The position numbers and the translations under genes are program-made. Positions 32,563 to 40,250 of a stretch of DNA of 44,918 nt are shown piece after piece. Source of the DNA: a virus; IMG/VR virus record IMGVR_UViG_3300031251_000042, positions 1-44,918 of that record, one strand, 5' to 3'. The notes under the pieces were generated by a model. That model made no database searches and was not told where the DNA came from. It worked only from the letters and a program-made list of their open reading frames with translations. The stretch's first letter is position 1; each line of letters begins with the position of its first letter.

Positions 32563-33156
32563 ATGAAAAGAATCGATACGGCAAACGCTACGACGGACAA
32601 TCACTTTCAGGAGGGAAACCCTCTCACCGGATTAGCTCCAACGGTTGTTTCAGGAGAATGGTTGAACGTCATGCAGGAGGAGATCTGTAATGCGATCATT
32701 GGCTCTGGCCAAACTCTTGACCAGACTCATACCTTTGGAGATCTGACCAACCCGAATAACACCGCTCAGCTCTTGGCCGCCATCCGAAATCTTGCGGCCG
32801 GCGGTCCAGTTGTGGCTCCGCTCAAAGTAAATATTCTAAACAATCAGAGTGCTCAGCAAAACATCGTGGGACTGCTTTTGGACAACGCGAAAATCGACAC
32901 CGCTCGGTTTATCGTCAGCGTCTATGTCAAATCCGATTCGATCGAACTTCAGGCTTCGGGAGAACTTTGGATTTCGTGGAAGCCCATCGCCGCCGCGTGG
33001 CAGCTCACTTTTGAGCCGCGTGGGGATTTAGATCACGGAATTTTGTTTTTTATCGATAACACTTCAGGTCAGGTCAGTTACAAATCATCGAACATTGCCG
33101 GAACGAATTACGTTGGCACTCTTCGCGTTGGACTCGCCTCCCTGATCCAGGCTTAA
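32563..33156 (+). CDS. Virion tail fibre-like protein
   Basis: The protein has 197 residues and no signal peptide. The N-terminus (DTANATTDNHFQEGNPLTGL, then APTVVSGEWLNVMQEEI) is the conserved attachment part of phage fibre proteins. The C-terminal 110 residues (from KVNILNNQSAQQNIVGLLL) form a knob-like domain also present in the secreted protein at 12760. Its place after the gp48-like gene fits gene S of Mu, though it is short for a fibre. Confidence 0.7.
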   Translation: MKRIDTANATTDNHFQEGNPLTGLAPTVVSGEWLNVMQEEICNAIIGSGQTLDQTHTFGDLTNPNNTAQLLAAIRNLAAGGPVVAPLKVNILNNQSAQQNIVGLLLDNAKIDTARFIVSVYVKSDSIELQASGELWISWKPIAAAWQLTFEPRGDLDHGILFFIDNTSGQVSYKSSNIAGTNYVGTLRVGLASLIQA

Positions 33157-33168
33157 AGAGGAATGATC

Positions 33169-34203
33169 ATGAGAATAATTTTAGCGCTTTTTTTTCTTAC
33201 CTTTAAACTTGCTCAGGCCGCCGACTCCGGGACGAGTTCAGACAAATTCCGTTTTGGAAATGCATCCAACACGGACAAGACACTCGAGTTTAATATTGGA
33301 TCTGGAAGCGGAAATCCACGGATCAAGTGGAATTCAAGTTCATCGCAGCTTCAATATTCAAATAATGGTTCGACCTTCTCTCCGGTAGGATCTACCGCCG
33401 CCGGTAATGCGGGAGATTTTCAATATAACAGTGCTGGCGTCTTAGGCACTACTTCAGGCATTGGCGTTTATAATGGCGGGAAAGTGGGGATCGGGACCAC
33501 TTCGCCAGCAACCACCTTGAATATAATCGCAAGTGTTTCAGCCGACAATGAAATCAGGCTACAAAATAATTCCTCAAACTCATCTGCACGCGCAGTAATC
33601 TCACTCTTAGAGGACTCCTCGGAGGGATTCATTGCTCAAAACTCATCTACGAGCACTGGCCCCGGCGGACCAAATGCCATGTTTTTGGGAAACTTAAACA
33701 ATGCGCCACTGGTTTTCATCACAAATAGTGCAAATAGGGTGCAAATTTTAGGAAATGGAAACGTAGGTATCGGGACTACGAGTCCACAAAGCTTGCTCTC
33801 TGCCAATATCCACAACAATGGTGGGACTCAAGGTAGCTCAGGTCCAGCCGTTGCATCTGGCACGGCATCACCCGTGGTTGCAGGTGTAGTGCATGTCAGT
33901 AATACCCCCACTGCAACCACTCAATGGATGAGAGTGGGGAACGTTGTCACCGTTTCTGGGATCATCCCTAGTTTGGTGGTCACTGCGACCAACGCAGCAT
34001 TTATCATATCTACCCCGGTCCCAACAACTAGTCCATCGACCGCTCAGATTACCGGGGTATGCACTACAGGGCCAACCGGTGGTTATGGTACCGCCACGGG
34101 AGTTGTTATTGGTGGCAATGGAAGTAGCGTAGCTTATTTCAGTATTCCTTTAGTGGCTGGTACATATGACATCACGTTTACTTACACATATTTGGTGAAC
34201 TAA
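33169..34203 (+). CDS. Secreted tail-fibre-like protein
   Basis: The protein has 344 residues. AAAGAGGA six bases before ATG 33169 fixes the start over ATG 33163. The signal peptide is MRIILALFFLTFKLAQA. The mature chain has fibre repeats: SQLQYSNNGSTFSPVG, GDFQYNSAGVLGTTSG, and two copies of VGIGTTSP, as in intramolecular-chaperone or adhesin fibres. The C-terminus is a beta domain (from WMRVGNVVTVSGIIPS). No endosialidase-type chaperone is seen at the end. Confidence 0.65.
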   Translation: MRIILALFFLTFKLAQAADSGTSSDKFRFGNASNTDKTLEFNIGSGSGNPRIKWNSSSSQLQYSNNGSTFSPVGSTAAGNAGDFQYNSAGVLGTTSGIGVYNGGKVGIGTTSPATTLNIIASVSADNEIRLQNNSSNSSARAVISLLEDSSEGFIAQNSSTSTGPGGPNAMFLGNLNNAPLVFITNSANRVQILGNGNVGIGTTSPQSLLSANIHNNGGTQGSSGPAVASGTASPVVAGVVHVSNTPTATTQWMRVGNVVTVSGIIPSLVVTATNAAFIISTPVPTTSPSTAQITGVCTTGPTGGYGTATGVVIGGNGSSVAYFSIPLVAGTYDITFTYTYLVN

Positions 34204-34388
34204 TGGAATCAGATTCACGATTACTCGGAAGACTTGAGGAACACGCAAAAATCACGAATGAAAGGCTCAAGTCCATCGAGGATAAAATTGAGTCTCAACA
34301 AATTTTTAAGTGGAAGCTACTGGGTGCCTCTGTGGCAGTTTCTTTCATCGTATCTGCGGGCATTGGGCTTGCGGAAATTTATAAATAG
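34203..34388 (+). CDS. Small coiled-coil membrane protein (holin-like)
   Basis: The protein has 61 residues. A coiled-coil helix (LGRLEEHAKITNERLKSIED) is followed by one transmembrane segment (WKLLGASVAVSFIVSAGIGL). This is the plan of XhlA-type holin-associated proteins. It begins the lysis cassette, and its ATG overlaps the stop of the fibre gene (TAATG). Confidence 0.6.
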   Translation: MESDSRLLGRLEEHAKITNERLKSIEDKIESQQIFKWKLLGASVAVSFIVSAGIGLAEIYK

Positions 34389-34405
34389 AGGTTAGGAGAA
34401 CTAAA

Positions 34406-34657
34406 ATGACAGCAATTATTCAGAGTTTTTTATCGGGTAGCAGTTTGACGATGATTTTGGCCGTGTTTTGCTGCATCAGCATCGTGTTGAATGCGGTTGG
34501 ACAGGGTTTTCAGGCTTTCGGTAAAACCGCTCCGGGTTGGATCGGTACGGTTTCGGGTTACATTGGGAGCATTGTCCATTTCATCAATGGAAACATTCCT
34601 GCTCCGGCACCGCTTCCAGTTCCAGCGGCAGCTCCGATAGCTCCTCCGCAGGCTTAA
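34406..34657 (+). CDS. Membrane protein of the lysis cassette (holin candidate)
   Basis: The protein has 83 residues. There is one strong transmembrane segment (LTMILAVFCCISIVLNAVG), a second weak hydrophobic helix (WIGTVSGYIGSIVHF) and a Pro/Ala-rich end. Small size, position between the coiled-coil protein and the endopeptidase, and GTTAGGAG upstream support a holin or holin partner. Confidence 0.5.
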   Translation: MTAIIQSFLSGSSLTMILAVFCCISIVLNAVGQGFQAFGKTAPGWIGTVSGYIGSIVHFINGNIPAPAPLPVPAAAPIAPPQA

Positions 34658-34660
34658 TAC

Positions 34661-34918
34661 ATGGCAGCAATTCTCGGCACGCTCACTGCGATCTTTACCG
34701 CCATACCAGTGCTCAAATCCTGGTGGGACCAAATCGTTGCGCTTTACGTGGCGCAACAGTATGCGGCAATGCTCGAAGGTGATCGTGCCGCAATTTCACA
34801 GGCGGTACAGACCCATGATCAGAGACCGATTGAGACAGCGATTAATTCGAGCAAAGCCGGTATTCCTTCCGGTGTTTCTGAGCCTACTCAGCGGCGGGAT
34901 ACTCTTCCAGGCGTGTAG
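34661..34918 (+). CDS. Small lysis-cassette protein
   Basis: The protein has 85 residues. The N-terminal helix (AAILGTLTAIFTAIPVLKSW) is hydrophobic and may be one membrane span. The rest is polar and helical (VAQQYAAMLEGDRAAISQAV). Its last 104 bp also encode the start of the lipoprotein gene (34815) in another frame, as inner- and outer-membrane spanin genes often overlap. A role as i-spanin is possible but the helix is short. Confidence 0.45.
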   Translation: MAAILGTLTAIFTAIPVLKSWWDQIVALYVAQQYAAMLEGDRAAISQAVQTHDQRPIETAINSSKAGIPSGVSEPTQRRDTLPGV

Positions 34919-35153
34919 CTCGGTGACTCGCGAGCAAGTAGATGCGGCAGTTTGGCTGAACAATGGCTTGCCTTCAGATCTATGCGACAAGGAGCCGCGC
35001 CTAAAAGACTACGGGTTTTATCGCAAGTTGGATGCTGGCGGGTACGAGTTTAAACCTTTTTGTGATGCCGACGCCAAGGATTGGGTGTCTGTCCAAAGAG
35101 ACCAATACAACAATGTGATGGATCAGCTTTTACCGAAGCCGAGTACGCCGTGA
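34815..35153 (+). CDS. Lipoprotein, o-spanin candidate (nested start)
   Basis: The protein has 112 residues. A basic N-terminus, the hydrophobic stretch PVFLPVFLSLLSGGIL and FQAC-SS give a lipoprotein signal peptide, though F at -3 is not ideal. The mature part (KDYGFYRKLDAGGYEFKPFC, then RDQYNNVMDQLLPKPS) is polar with two more cysteines. It begins inside the previous gene in another frame and ends at the start of a membrane micropeptide (GTGA). An outer-membrane location is inferred. Confidence 0.5.
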   Translation: MIRDRLRQRLIRAKPVFLPVFLSLLSGGILFQACSSVTREQVDAAVWLNNGLPSDLCDKEPRLKDYGFYRKLDAGGYEFKPFCDADAKDWVSVQRDQYNNVMDQLLPKPSTP

Positions 35154-35233
35154 AGAATGCGCATTGGTTTGCAAGTATCTCGATGTTTCTTCTTGGTTGT
35201 TTTCTGGTTTTCGTATGGGGTCAGCTTCAATGA
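35150..35233 (+). CDS. 27-residue membrane micropeptide
   Basis: A GTG start overlaps the lipoprotein stop (GTGA, 35150-35153). The product is MKNAHWFASISMFLLGCFLV then FVWGQLQ, a single transmembrane helix. Its stop overlaps the ATG of the endopeptidase (ATGA, 35230-35233). Overlaps at both ends argue for a translated gene, perhaps an accessory holin or a coupling peptide. Confidence 0.5.
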   Translation: MKNAHWFASISMFLLGCFLVFVWGQLQ

Positions 35234-35682
35234 CTTTACAAGACGCGATATCAAAATACGGCGCGATTGTGGATGGGAAATGGGCACGTGAGAGTGAATT
35301 TTGCGCGATCATCACACCGCACCCTAAATTAAAGTGGGTCAACTCCCTGACCTGCGGCCCGGTGTTCCACGTCTACTGCAACAAGGACATGTCTGTCCCG
35401 CTTTTGAGTGCGCTTGAAAACGTGGTTTTGCGAAAACTTGATACTCAACTCCTTTCGTTCGACGGCTGCAAGATGATTCGCGACGTTCGAGGTCAGCCCG
35501 GATCTCTGTCCTGCCATGCTTATGCACTCGCGATTGATATTAACGCGGCATCAAATCGGCTAGGGGATGAGCCATCGATGAGTCCAGAACTAGTGAAGTG
35601 CTTCACGGATGAAGGTTTCGCCTGGGGAGGTCATTTCCACCGAAAAGATGGAATGCATTTTTCCCGTGGATGGGAGGGGTAA
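35230..35682 (+). CDS. Peptidoglycan endopeptidase (M15 family endolysin)
   Basis: The protein has 150 residues. The zinc site of D-Ala-D-Ala carboxypeptidase/VanY-type M15 peptidases is visible: H96 and D103 (SCHAYALAIDINAASN) and H143 (WGGHFHRKDGMHF), with catalytic D140 nearby. It would cut peptide cross-links of the host wall at lysis. It has no signal peptide, so it needs the holin. The start at 35230 is preferred from its ATGA overlap. Confidence 0.85.
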   Translation: MTLQDAISKYGAIVDGKWARESEFCAIITPHPKLKWVNSLTCGPVFHVYCNKDMSVPLLSALENVVLRKLDTQLLSFDGCKMIRDVRGQPGSLSCHAYALAIDINAASNRLGDEPSMSPELVKCFTDEGFAWGGHFHRKDGMHFSRGWEG

Positions 35683-35684
35683 TC

Positions 35685-36053
35685 ATGGCGGCCGGAAAAT
35701 GCGATCTCGATATTGAGCAGGGGACTACGTTTAATTTGCTGATTCCTCCAATTAAGCACGAACACGGAGAGATTTTCGATCTGACGGGTTACACCGCGCA
35801 GGCTCAAATCAGAGCAAAGTATTCGGACCAAAACAAGATTGCCGAGTTCACCTGCACGATTGATCCCGTGGCCGGCACAATTCAATTGTCATTGCCTGCG
35901 CCTAAGACAAGTGCTCTGCCCGTCAGTCCGGCGATTTCCGCTCAAATCGTAGCTACTCAGTATGTGTGGGATCTGAAGATCACTTCAAGCGACGGAGAAG
36001 TCACAAGGCTCCTGAACGGCATCGTGAATGTCTGGCCTCAGGTCACGCGATGA
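35685..36053 (+). CDS. Fibre-module adaptor-like protein
   Basis: The protein has 122 residues. CDLDIEQGTTFNLLIPPI, EIFDLTGYTAQAQIRAKYS and YVWDLKITSSDGEVTRLLNG match a widespread small phage protein found upstream of fibre genes, probably a beta-sandwich adaptor. The ribosome site GGGAGGGG overlaps the end of the endopeptidase gene. Confidence 0.55.
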   Translation: MAAGKCDLDIEQGTTFNLLIPPIKHEHGEIFDLTGYTAQAQIRAKYSDQNKIAEFTCTIDPVAGTIQLSLPAPKTSALPVSPAISAQIVATQYVWDLKITSSDGEVTRLLNGIVNVWPQVTR

Positions 36054-36475
36054 GTGAATTACGGGCCCGGGTCCGAAAGAAACGAACCCCGATAGTTGAG
36101 GTCCCTCGAGAAGAGACGTTAGATGTCTCGGTGAAAAATGATGTTCCTTCTCCGAGAAGCGTAAAGATTTTAACCCCCCCTGCAATCCATGTTCAAATTT
36201 CTAGCCCGCGTGCGCCCGTTGTTTCGACGATAGGAGTTCAAGGGCCGCAGGGGCTCTCGGAGGATAATATGGCCTTCGCCAAGCGCACGGACTTCGTTGG
36301 AGCTGATTTGCTCTACAAGGGGGAGGCCTATCCGGGAACTCTCACCTCTCAAGCGGGTTGGCGGATCAGACGCATTACCTTCGATGAGCAAGGCAATTTA
36401 GTTGAGGAGTGGGCGAACGGGAATTCTAAGTTCGACCAGGTCTGGGACGATCGCGCCTCCCTGAGTTACTCTTAG
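36050..36475 (+). CDS. Hypothetical fibre-module protein
   Basis: The protein has 141 residues. It has a basic, proline-rich N-terminus, a short collagen-like stretch (GVQGPQGLS) and a C-terminal beta segment (ADLLYKGEAYPGTLTSQAGW, then FDEQGNLVEEWANGNSKFDQ) typical of small structural proteins in fibre clusters. It is coupled to the preceding gene (ATGA). It ends one base before the convergent gene at 36477. Confidence 0.5.
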   Translation: MSELRARVRKKRTPIVEVPREETLDVSVKNDVPSPRSVKILTPPAIHVQISSPRAPVVSTIGVQGPQGLSEDNMAFAKRTDFVGADLLYKGEAYPGTLTSQAGWRIRRITFDEQGNLVEEWANGNSKFDQVWDDRASLSYS

Positions 36476-36476
36476 G

Positions 36477-36680
36477 TCAGGCCGCTTGGATCTGGTTGTT
36501 TAGCTCGACGATTCGCGCTTCGGGATGAGCTTGAGAGGCGTCCTCGATTGATCGGTAAAAGGCCACGAGCTCAACCTTGCGCGCAGCCGTGTCGCATTCA
36601 TAAACGCCGAACGGCAAGCGTTCGGATTTATCGTGGCAGTAGATGACTTTTTTCTTCGATGCATTTTGTCCCTGGTTCAT
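36477..36680 (-). CDS. Hypothetical accessory protein, minus strand
   Basis: The protein has 67 residues and is not recognised: KKVIYCHDKSERLPFGVYEC, then RKVELVAFYRSIEDASQAHP. The start is set at 36680 because GAGGAA lies nine bases upstream and because its promoter (36706-36734) would sit inside any longer frame. It is transcribed divergently from the toxin-antitoxin-like pair, and it looks like an inserted accessory (moron) gene. Confidence 0.55.
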   Translation of the reverse strand: MNQGQNASKKKVIYCHDKSERLPFGVYECDTAARKVELVAFYRSIEDASQAHPEARIVELNNQIQAA

Positions 36681-36705
36681 TTCTAATTCCTCGCTATCTG
36701 AATAC

Positions 36706-36815
36706 AGAATAACGCAATGCGTATAAATAGTCAATGACTTTCACAATGACTAAGTAAATATTTTAATTATCTGTATTTACATAGGCATTGACTTAGTAAA
36801 CGTCTGTGCTATTAT
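36706..36815. promoter_or_regulatory. Divergent sigma-70 promoters with shared direct repeats
   Basis: To the right: TTGACT (36788-36793), 16-bp spacer, TATTAT (36810-36815). To the left on the minus strand: TTGACT (36734-36729), 17-bp spacer, TATTCT (36711-36706). A 14-mer A(A/T)TGACT(A/T)AGTAAA occurs at 36745-36758 and 36787-36800, with a partial copy AATGACTT from 36733. The repeats overlap both -35 boxes, so one regulator, probably the HTH protein at 37100, could control both directions. Confidence 0.7.
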
Positions 36816-36821
36816 GTTTAT

Positions 36822-37103
36822 ATGGTGATTGAGCTGGCTACACACAAAATTTTAAAGGACCTGAAGGATGGAAACTACCTGTTACGGTCACACGCTCTCG
36901 ATATGATGGTGGCTCGAAAACTCACAAATGCGGACATCGTTCGGATTGCTGAAACTTGTGCGGAATTTGCGGTACTGGGCAACGGCCTTTACCGCGTGAG
37001 CGGGATTAGGCTCAACGGCAGGGGCATCGCAATCGTTTGCAAGATTGAAAACAAGACTGTGATCATCACCGTCATGAAGCGGAGAGTTAGGAGAAGAAAA
37101 TGA
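36822..37103 (+). CDS. DUF4258-type toxin-like protein
   Basis: The protein has 93 residues. LLRSHALDMMVARKLTNADI, then GLYRVSGIRLNGRGIAIVCK and VIITVMKRR match DUF4258, a RelE-like fold seen in toxin-antitoxin pairs. The ATG lies seven bases after the -10 box with no ribosome site, so the mRNA is probably leaderless. It overlaps an HTH gene by ATGA (37100). Toxic activity is inference; the RelE catalytic set is not obvious. Confidence 0.6.
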   Translation: MVIELATHKILKDLKDGNYLLRSHALDMMVARKLTNADIVRIAETCAEFAVLGNGLYRVSGIRLNGRGIAIVCKIENKTVIITVMKRRVRRRK

Positions 37104-37543
37104 AACGGAAGACATTAAATGGATATGCAGGGTTAAGCTACTTGGAATTAAGAGATCTTCCCATTCGAGTGAGCAAAGACAAGGACATCGGGGAGGTTGT
37201 CGACATCGTGCCCGCCGATATGGAGCGCGAGATATGTGTTGAGATGATCAATCAGCGGATTCCTATTCGTGGTCTCGAAGTTGAGTTTTTGAGAAAGGCG
37301 ATTGGGCTCTCATTGGAAAAGTTTGCGTCTCAACTTGACCTTTCGGCAGCGTCCATTTTGAAATGGGAGCGTGCACAAACTAAGCGTCTGGCACGAATTA
37401 ATGAGTTAGCTGTCCGTGCGATGGTTGCGGAGCGCATGGGTCTTCAACCCGTCCGATTGTCGGATATTCCCGATCTAGCCAGCACACCGGAAAAACTGGT
37501 TGTTGATTTTAAGCGAGCGGCCGCGAAGAAAAAGGCAGGTTGA
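37100..37543 (+). CDS. HTH antitoxin-like regulator (MqsA/HigA type)
   Basis: The protein has 147 residues. The C-terminal part (VEFLRKAIGLSLEKFASQLD, then LSAASILKWERAQT, about 61-95) is an XRE HTH of the kind in MqsA-type antitoxins. The N-terminal part lacks the CxxC zinc motif of MqsA. It is coupled to the upstream DUF4258 gene and is the likely ligand of the direct repeats at 36745 and 36787. Confidence 0.65.
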   Translation: MKRKTLNGYAGLSYLELRDLPIRVSKDKDIGEVVDIVPADMEREICVEMINQRIPIRGLEVEFLRKAIGLSLEKFASQLDLSAASILKWERAQTKRLARINELAVRAMVAERMGLQPVRLSDIPDLASTPEKLVVDFKRAAAKKKAG

Positions 37544-37603
37544 TCGCCATTTAAGCCAAAGGGCTGACCTTCCACTTTCGCTGGGCTCAGCGATAACTGC
37601 TCC

Positions 37604-39334
37604 ATGAAGAAACCCATAGGTATGATCCAAGTGCTTTGGATATTCCTGCTCTTCGTGTCGAGCGCCTTTGCGGGCTATGTCGACAACGGACAGATCTCCT
37701 GCACAATTTCGCCTCAGATTAGCACTGGGCAGATTTTGGGCAATATCTCGGGAACGACTCAGCTCCCGTATGGGATCACTGAAACGGCCCTTCTGGACTC
37801 AGTTTTTGGGTCCGCTCAGGGTGATATGCTGTACCGAAACGCCTCGAGCTGGACCGTACTCGCTCCGGGCTCGTCGGGCCAGGTGCTTCAGAGCGGGGGC
37901 TCAAGCGGCAATCCTTCGTGGGCCACGATCAGCGCAACGGTAACTGCAACGGCTCCGCTGAGCGCGAGCGGCGGCAATGTGAGCTTAACGGGCAACGTCC
38001 CTGTAACAAACGGAGGCACGGGGCTTGGAAGTCCGACCGGACTTTTGTATTTCAATGGTGGATCGACTCCGACCTCAGAATCCATCGTGCCCGTCACACA
38101 GGGGGGCACGGGACAGAACTATTTAGCTACCGGATACGTCTTGGCAAACGGAAGTAGCGCATTCTCATCGACGACAACAATCCCGGCTTCGGTATTATCC
38201 GGCAATCTTTCATATACAAACGGCGGGACAGGCTTGGGAAGTCCTACAGGCATTCTGTACTTCAATGGGTCAAGCTCACCCACCTCGGAAAATATTATTC
38301 CCGTCTCCCAAGGTGGAACGGGGCAAAACTCGCTCTCTACCGGCTATGTGATGGCAAACGGAAGCAGTGCTTTTAGCTCAGCGAGCACGATTCCTACATC
38401 GGTTTTGAGCGGCAATCTCTCGGTAGCCAATGGGGGGACCGGAGCAGGTAGTCCCACGGGCATTCCATTTTTTAATGGCGGGAGTGCGGCCACATGGTAC
38501 TCATATCTTCCGACCTCGCTCCTCTCGGGATCAATCGGTCTTTCAAACGGGGGAACTGGAGCAACCTATGCTTTCACTCAAGGATCGATTGTCTTTGCTG
38601 GAGCTTCTGGCGTCTATACGCAGGACAATTCGCAGCTTTTTTGGAATGACTCTACTCATCGCCTAGGCATTGGCACTGCGAGCCCCGCATATTCGATCGA
38701 TACCTCCTCGAACAACATTCGGGCGGGCGGATACTACGTCGGCACCTATTCAAGCCCTGGACTGATTTACGATGGGACAGGGACGGGATCAATTACGCTC
38801 GCGTCCGGTAACGGGACGATCCAAACCGGTAACGGGCAGCAAATTAACGTCCTCAATTCTGGCGGCAGCACTGTGGTCAATCTCGCAGGCGGTGCAGCAA
38901 GCTACTTCAACGGCTACAGCGTGGGGATTGGAAACACCTCTCCCTCCTATCTGCTCGATGTTACCGGCTCTGCACGACACACGCACCTTGTGGGGGGCGG
39001 GAGTACGCCGACTCTGGCGGCTGGTACTGGAGCCGGCACGAGCCCGACTCTCGCAATTGTGGGCACCGACACGGCGGGAAAGATTTCTGTCACGACAGGC
39101 ACGGCACCGGCTGCGAGCGCTGTGATCGTCACCATGACCTTTGGGACGGCTTTCACGTCAGCGCCGTACTGCATGGTCACTCCAGGCAACGCGGCTACTG
39201 CGACCCTGCCATCGACCGCAAACAAGGTGCCTTACGTCTCCGCAACCGCAACCACGACGATGACCTTCACGCAGGGGAGTGCCGCTCTCACGGCTTCAAC
39301 CGCCTACGTTTGGTTTTACCACTGCATCCAATAA
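37604..39334 (+). CDS. Large secreted tail-fibre-like protein with 70-residue repeats
   Basis: The protein has 576 residues. The signal peptide is IQVLWIFLLFVSSAFA-G. The mature chain has three 70-residue repeats (from residue 136) built on NGGTGLGSPTG, then QGGTGQN and ANGSSAFSS, a typical trimeric fibre pattern. RLGIGTASPAYSIDTSS and VGIGNTSPSYLLDVTGS follow, and a C-terminal domain (GTDTAGKISVTTGTAPAAS, then VTMTFGTAFTSAPYCMVTP) resembles bacterial adhesin and fibre ends. ATG 37604 has no clear ribosome site; ATG 37622 is an alternative. Confidence 0.7.
   Translation: MKKPIGMIQVLWIFLLFVSSAFAGYVDNGQISCTISPQISTGQILGNISGTTQLPYGITETALLDSVFGSAQGDMLYRNASSWTVLAPGSSGQVLQSGGSSGNPSWATISATVTATAPLSASGGNVSLTGNVPVTNGGTGLGSPTGLLYFNGGSTPTSESIVPVTQGGTGQNYLATGYVLANGSSAFSSTTTIPASVLSGNLSYTNGGTGLGSPTGILYFNGSSSPTSENIIPVSQGGTGQNSLSTGYVMANGSSAFSSASTIPTSVLSGNLSVANGGTGAGSPTGIPFFNGGSAATWYSYLPTSLLSGSIGLSNGGTGATYAFTQGSIVFAGASGVYTQDNSQLFWNDSTHRLGIGTASPAYSIDTSSNNIRAGGYYVGTYSSPGLIYDGTGTGSITLASGNGTIQTGNGQQINVLNSGGSTVVNLAGGAASYFNGYSVGIGNTSPSYLLDVTGSARHTHLVGGGSTPTLAAGTGAGTSPTLAIVGTDTAGKISVTTGTAPAASAVIVTMTFGTAFTSAPYCMVTPGNAATATLPSTANKVPYVSATATTTMTFTQGSAALTASTAYVWFYHCIQ
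38009..38548 (+). repeat. 210-bp tandem repeats in the fibre gene
   Basis: Units begin at 38009, 38219 and 38429 (period exactly 210 bp, 70 codons). The third is shortened and ends at another NGGTG motif at 38546. The units are similar in protein but diverged in DNA, so they are old duplications and not an assembly artefact. Confidence 0.8.
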
Positions 39335-39344
39335 GGGGAAATTC

Positions 39345-39677
39345 ATGTCGAACTATAATCAAAATGTGGTTTCAGGAACTGAGACGAAGTGGCAGAGGTG
39401 CTGCCGGATTGAGATCCAAAACAGCTTCGCACAGGCGCCGATTGCAAACTTCTTTGAGGAGATTCTGACCACTCTTCCGGACGGCACCACGATGAAGAGC
39501 CCAACCGGAGGGCTGCAAATGGTCGCATCGGACCTGACCCAAAGCTTTAGTCTGATCGACCCATCAAGTGGCGGCGTGGTGGGCACGATGACCTACGCGC
39601 AGCTCTACGGCGCGATCTACTCACTTTATCTCACACTCGCTGCAGCTCGGGACGTGACCGCGGGAGGTTCGTCATGA
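39345..39677 (+). CDS. Hypothetical fibre-module protein
   Basis: The protein has 110 residues and is not recognised. It has a CCRIEIQNSFAQAPIANFFE stretch and an alternating hydrophobic C-terminus (MTYAQLYGAIYSLYLTLAAA). AAGGGG lies before ATG 39345. It is coupled to the next gene by ATGA. It may be a fibre assembly or adaptor protein. Confidence 0.5.
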   Translation: MSNYNQNVVSGTETKWQRCCRIEIQNSFAQAPIANFFEEILTTLPDGTTMKSPTGGLQMVASDLTQSFSLIDPSSGGVVGTMTYAQLYGAIYSLYLTLAAARDVTAGGSS

Positions 39678-39880
39678 GCTTGACTTGGATTCTAATCGTA
39701 GCGACTGCATTGATTTGGATCGCCTTCGATATTTGGACGGCGTGCAAAAACGGGTCGGTCTCGACGATTTCTTGGCAAATTTATCAAGTCAGTCTCAGTT
39801 ATCCCGCAATCCCATTTGCCCTGGGCCTTTTGATGGGGCATTTTTTTCTTGGAATGCACGGAACGGGGTGCCCGCAATGA
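39674..39880 (+). CDS. Small two-span membrane protein
   Basis: The protein has 68 residues. There are two hydrophobic segments (WILIVATALIWIAFDIW and YPAIPFALGLLMGHFFLG) with a short polar link, consistent with a hairpin in the inner membrane. It lies between fibre-like genes with ATGA overlaps on both sides, so it may serve the export or membrane attachment of the secreted fibre proteins, which is inference. Confidence 0.55.
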   Translation: MSLTWILIVATALIWIAFDIWTACKNGSVSTISWQIYQVSLSYPAIPFALGLLMGHFFLGMHGTGCPQ

Positions 39881-40233
39881 GAGGCCTCTTGATCGTGGCG
39901 CTATTTTTTATCTGCTGCCAGGCTTTTGCGGCTAATGATCAGTTCAACGTAGGCGATACAATTCCTCTCTCGTTTGTGCGCGATCTAGGTGCTGGCCGAG
40001 TCTCAGGCCTCTCGCTCACGGTTCAGGTGAAAAATGCCTCTACGGGAGCGGTCATGCTTGCTTCGAGCACAATGACTGAGAGTCCAAGCGGGAGCGGGAT
40101 CTATCTCTATGCGTGGACGCCCAATTTGAATTCAAAGACTTCCTGCCTTGTTCTTTACACGGTAGGGGGGGTGCAGACGTTCGAGGAATACATAACGCTC
40201 ACGGACGAGGATTCCAACGCAAGAGCGTTTTAA
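39877..40233 (+). CDS. Secreted beta-sandwich fibre accessory protein
   Basis: The protein has 118 residues. The signal peptide is MRGLLIVALFFICCQAFA-A. The mature part (DTIPLSFVRDLGAGRVSGLS, then GSGIYLYAWTPNLNSKTSCL) is one beta-sandwich like the N-terminal domains of the next two proteins. It ends in NARAF, as the next protein ends in GGRAF. The start is fixed by an ATGA overlap. Confidence 0.6.
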   Translation: MRGLLIVALFFICCQAFAANDQFNVGDTIPLSFVRDLGAGRVSGLSLTVQVKNASTGAVMLASSTMTESPSGSGIYLYAWTPNLNSKTSCLVLYTVGGVQTFEEYITLTDEDSNARAF

Positions 40234-40250
40234 TTTAATAAGGAGAAACT

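Noticed and set aside
36681-36734. Longer start for the minus-strand gene at 36477
   Set aside because: The extension would contain its own promoter, and a good ribosome site stands before 36680.
38009-38548. CRISPR-like or mobile repeats
   Set aside because: The 210-bp units are in-frame protein repeats within one gene, without spacers or inverted ends.
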